A stretch of 64,000 nt of DNA from Spirochaetota bacterium. GTDB taxonomy: Bacteria; Spirochaetota; UBA4802; JAFGJZ01. The DNA lies in assembly GCA_029554345.1 (NCBI GenBank), contig JAKPJF010000009.1, positions 1 through 64,000 on the forward strand. The letters run 5' to 3'. The stretch's first letter is position 1. Each line of letters begins with the position of its first letter. A program made the translations under genes and the position numbers. Below the pieces are notes generated by a model that worked only from the letters and a program-made list of their open reading frames with translations, ran no database searches and had not been told where the DNA came from. Shown one piece after another: positions 62,588-64,000 of the stretch.

Positions 62588-64000
62588 ATGGAAAGCAAAA
62601 TTCTTGAGCTTGCAGAAAAATGGAGCAATGCCCCTTTTGATGACGAAACAAGAGATGAAATAAAAAAGCTTATCGACAGCAAAAACGAAAAAGAACTTGA
62701 AGACAGATTTTACAGATCACTTGAATTCGGTACAGGCGGACTGCGCGGCATCATCGGAGCCGGAACAAACAGAATGAATATTCACACAGTTGGAACCGCA
62801 ACTCAGGGACTTGCAAACTACATAATAGCGCAGGGAAAAGCTTCCATGGGCGTTGTGGTTTCTTATGACTCTCGCATAAAGTCCGACATTTTTTCAAAAG
62901 ACACCGCATCAATACTTGCAGCTAACGGAATCAAGGTTTATATTTTCGACGACATCATGCCTACTCCGCTCTGCTCTTTCGCGATCCGCGAACTGAAAGC
63001 AGTATCAGGAATAATGATTACAGCAAGCCACAATCCGCCTAAATATAACGGATACAAGGTTTACTGGAATGACGGATGCCAGATAACTCCTCCGCATGAC
63101 ACTGCAATAATAAAAGAAGCCGATAAGGTTGATGAAATCACAAAAGTCAAACGCGGAAATTACGACGAATTCATTAAATCAGGAATGATCGTTCAGATCG
63201 GAAAAGACATAACAGACAAATATATCGACAATTTGTCAAAAGTCGTTATGAATGACGACATAGATAAGAACATCAAAATAGTTTATACTCCTCTTCACGG
63301 AACAGGATACAAGATTCTGCCTGAAGTTATGAAGCATTTCGGATTCGGCAATATTCTTCTTGAACCGAAGCAGAGCATTCCTGACGGAAACTTTCCTACA
63401 GTCAAGTATCCTAATCCTGAAGAAAAGGAAGCGCTTGAACTCGCTGTTCAGTTAGCTGAAAAGGAAAACGGAGATATTATTCTAGCAACAGATCCGGATG
63501 CCGACCGTATGGGCGTCGGATTCAAGGACAAAAACGGAAAATACGTTCTCATCAACGGAAACCAGATCGGAACGATGATCGAATATTATCTACTAACGCG
63601 CCTCAAAGAGAAAAATGCTCTTCCTAAAAACGGTGCGGTAATCAAGACCATCGTTACAACCGAACTTCAGTCTGATATCGCGAAAGATTTCGGATGCGCT
63701 ATATTCGATGTTCTCACCGGCTTCAAATGGATCGGAACGCTTATGCGTAAATTCGACGAAACAGGCGAATACAAATTCATCTTCGGCGGAGAAGAAAGCT
63801 ACGGATATCTTCCTGTAGAATTTGTCCGCGACAAGGACGCAATCGGCGCATGTTATTTCTTCTGCGAAATGGCAGGATGGCTCAAAAAGAACGGCAGAAC
63901 TCTCGCTGATTTCCTTGAAGAGATTTATACAAAATACGGATATTATCTCGAGGATCTTGTATCCATGACTTTTGAAGGAAAGGAAGGAATGGAAAAGATT
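62588..64000 (+). CDS. phosphoglucomutase/phosphomannomutase (partial, 3' end cut off)
   Basis: The frame opens at ATG 62588 (AGAGG upstream) and stays open for 471 codons to the window edge. LEFGTGGLRGIIGAG, DSRIKSDIF, GIMITASHNPPKYNGYKVYW with the phosphoserine in the TASHNP loop, YTPLHGTGYKIL, ATDPDADRMGVGF, VTTELQ and IFGGEESYGYL are hexomutase motifs. The long form, with the N-terminal helix, is the PgcA/phospho-sugar mutase type (about 560-600 aa). Roughly 100-120 C-terminal residues, including the phosphate-binding loop, are missing. Interconverts Glc-6-P/Glc-1-P or Man-6-P/Man-1-P. Divergent from tilS. Confidence 0.93.
   Translation, partial: MESKILELAEKWSNAPFDDETRDEIKKLIDSKNEKELEDRFYRSLEFGTGGLRGIIGAGTNRMNIHTVGTATQGLANYIIAQGKASMGVVVSYDSRIKSDIFSKDTASILAANGIKVYIFDDIMPTPLCSFAIRELKAVSGIMITASHNPPKYNGYKVYWNDGCQITPPHDTAIIKEADKVDEITKVKRGNYDEFIKSGMIVQIGKDITDKYIDNLSKVVMNDDIDKNIKIVYTPLHGTGYKILPEVMKHFGFGNILLEPKQSIPDGNFPTVKYPNPEEKEALELAVQLAEKENGDIILATDPDADRMGVGFKDKNGKYVLINGNQIGTMIEYYLLTRLKEKNALPKNGAVIKTIVTTELQSDIAKDFGCAIFDVLTGFKWIGTLMRKFDETGEYKFIFGGEESYGYLPVEFVRDKDAIGACYFFCEMAGWLKKNGRTLADFLEEIYTKYGYYLEDLVSMTFEGKEGMEKI

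Overview
The window is AT-rich bacterial chromosome with short intergenic gaps, many exported proteins and lipoproteins, a TonB-dependent outer-membrane receptor, and part of a flagellar hook operon. The organism is therefore a motile diderm. The best lineage clue is FlgE: it carries a Lys and a Cys-Asn pair at the spacing and almost the exact numbering of the residues that form the lysinoalanine hook crosslink of spirochaetes. With the LolA-like sorting protein, SpoIIE-type phosphatases and a CHASE2 adenylate cyclase, this suggests Spirochaetota. The phylum call is an inference and no genus can be named.

Layout, left to right. 1-2410: the end of an IS3-type insertion sequence, two unrecognised exported proteins, and a gene-free stretch packed with small perfect hairpins. 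2411-11458: pyk, a LolA-like protein, an RsbW-like ATPase, a LOG-family nucleosidase, tRNA-Leu(UAA) and tRNA-Cys(GCA), gpmI, purF, and a membrane SpoIIE-type phosphatase. 11610-22007: a small Hfq/Sm-like protein, a TPR protein with a FlgT-like tail, a TonB-dependent receptor under a cobalamin riboswitch, a divergent degenerate receptor-like barrel, a polysaccharide deacetylase, a TPR protein and three envelope lipoproteins. 22272-25515: tRNA-Gly(UCC), a UDP-glucuronate 4-epimerase-like gene, an exported protein and cinA. 25616-29078: fliK-flgD-flgE. 29144-35303: a chemoreceptor beside a three-gene sugar ABC transporter whose upstream region holds three perfect 17-bp repeats. 35646-43716: CHASE2 adenylate cyclase, AsmA-like protein, malQ, a second SpoIIE-type phosphatase, and an exported glutaredoxin-CAP fusion. 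43981-45740: a five-S1-domain protein and a coupled small protein. 45742-52993: tRNA(CAU), then the run rplU-prp-rpmA-obgE-proB-secA-glmM. 53173-64000: trxB, an N-formylglutamate-amidohydrolase-like protein, a small membrane protein with recG, then tilS-ftsH-unknown, and a phosphohexomutase cut by the window end.

Most of the window is core housekeeping: glycolysis (pyk, gpmI), purines (purF), translation (rplU, rpmA, prp, obgE, tilS, tRNAs), secretion (secA) and proteolysis (ftsH). Around it sit sensing genes: two SpoIIE phosphatases and an RsbW-like partner that could form a partner-switching cascade, a cAMP cyclase and a chemoreceptor. I found no CRISPR array, prophage or recognisable defence system. 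The most unusual items are the periplasmic glutaredoxin-CAP fusion, the degenerate receptor opposite the cobalamin riboswitch, the Hfq-like protein, the triple 17-bp repeat, the hairpin array next to pyk, and a Prp protease paired with an L27 that has no extension to cleave.
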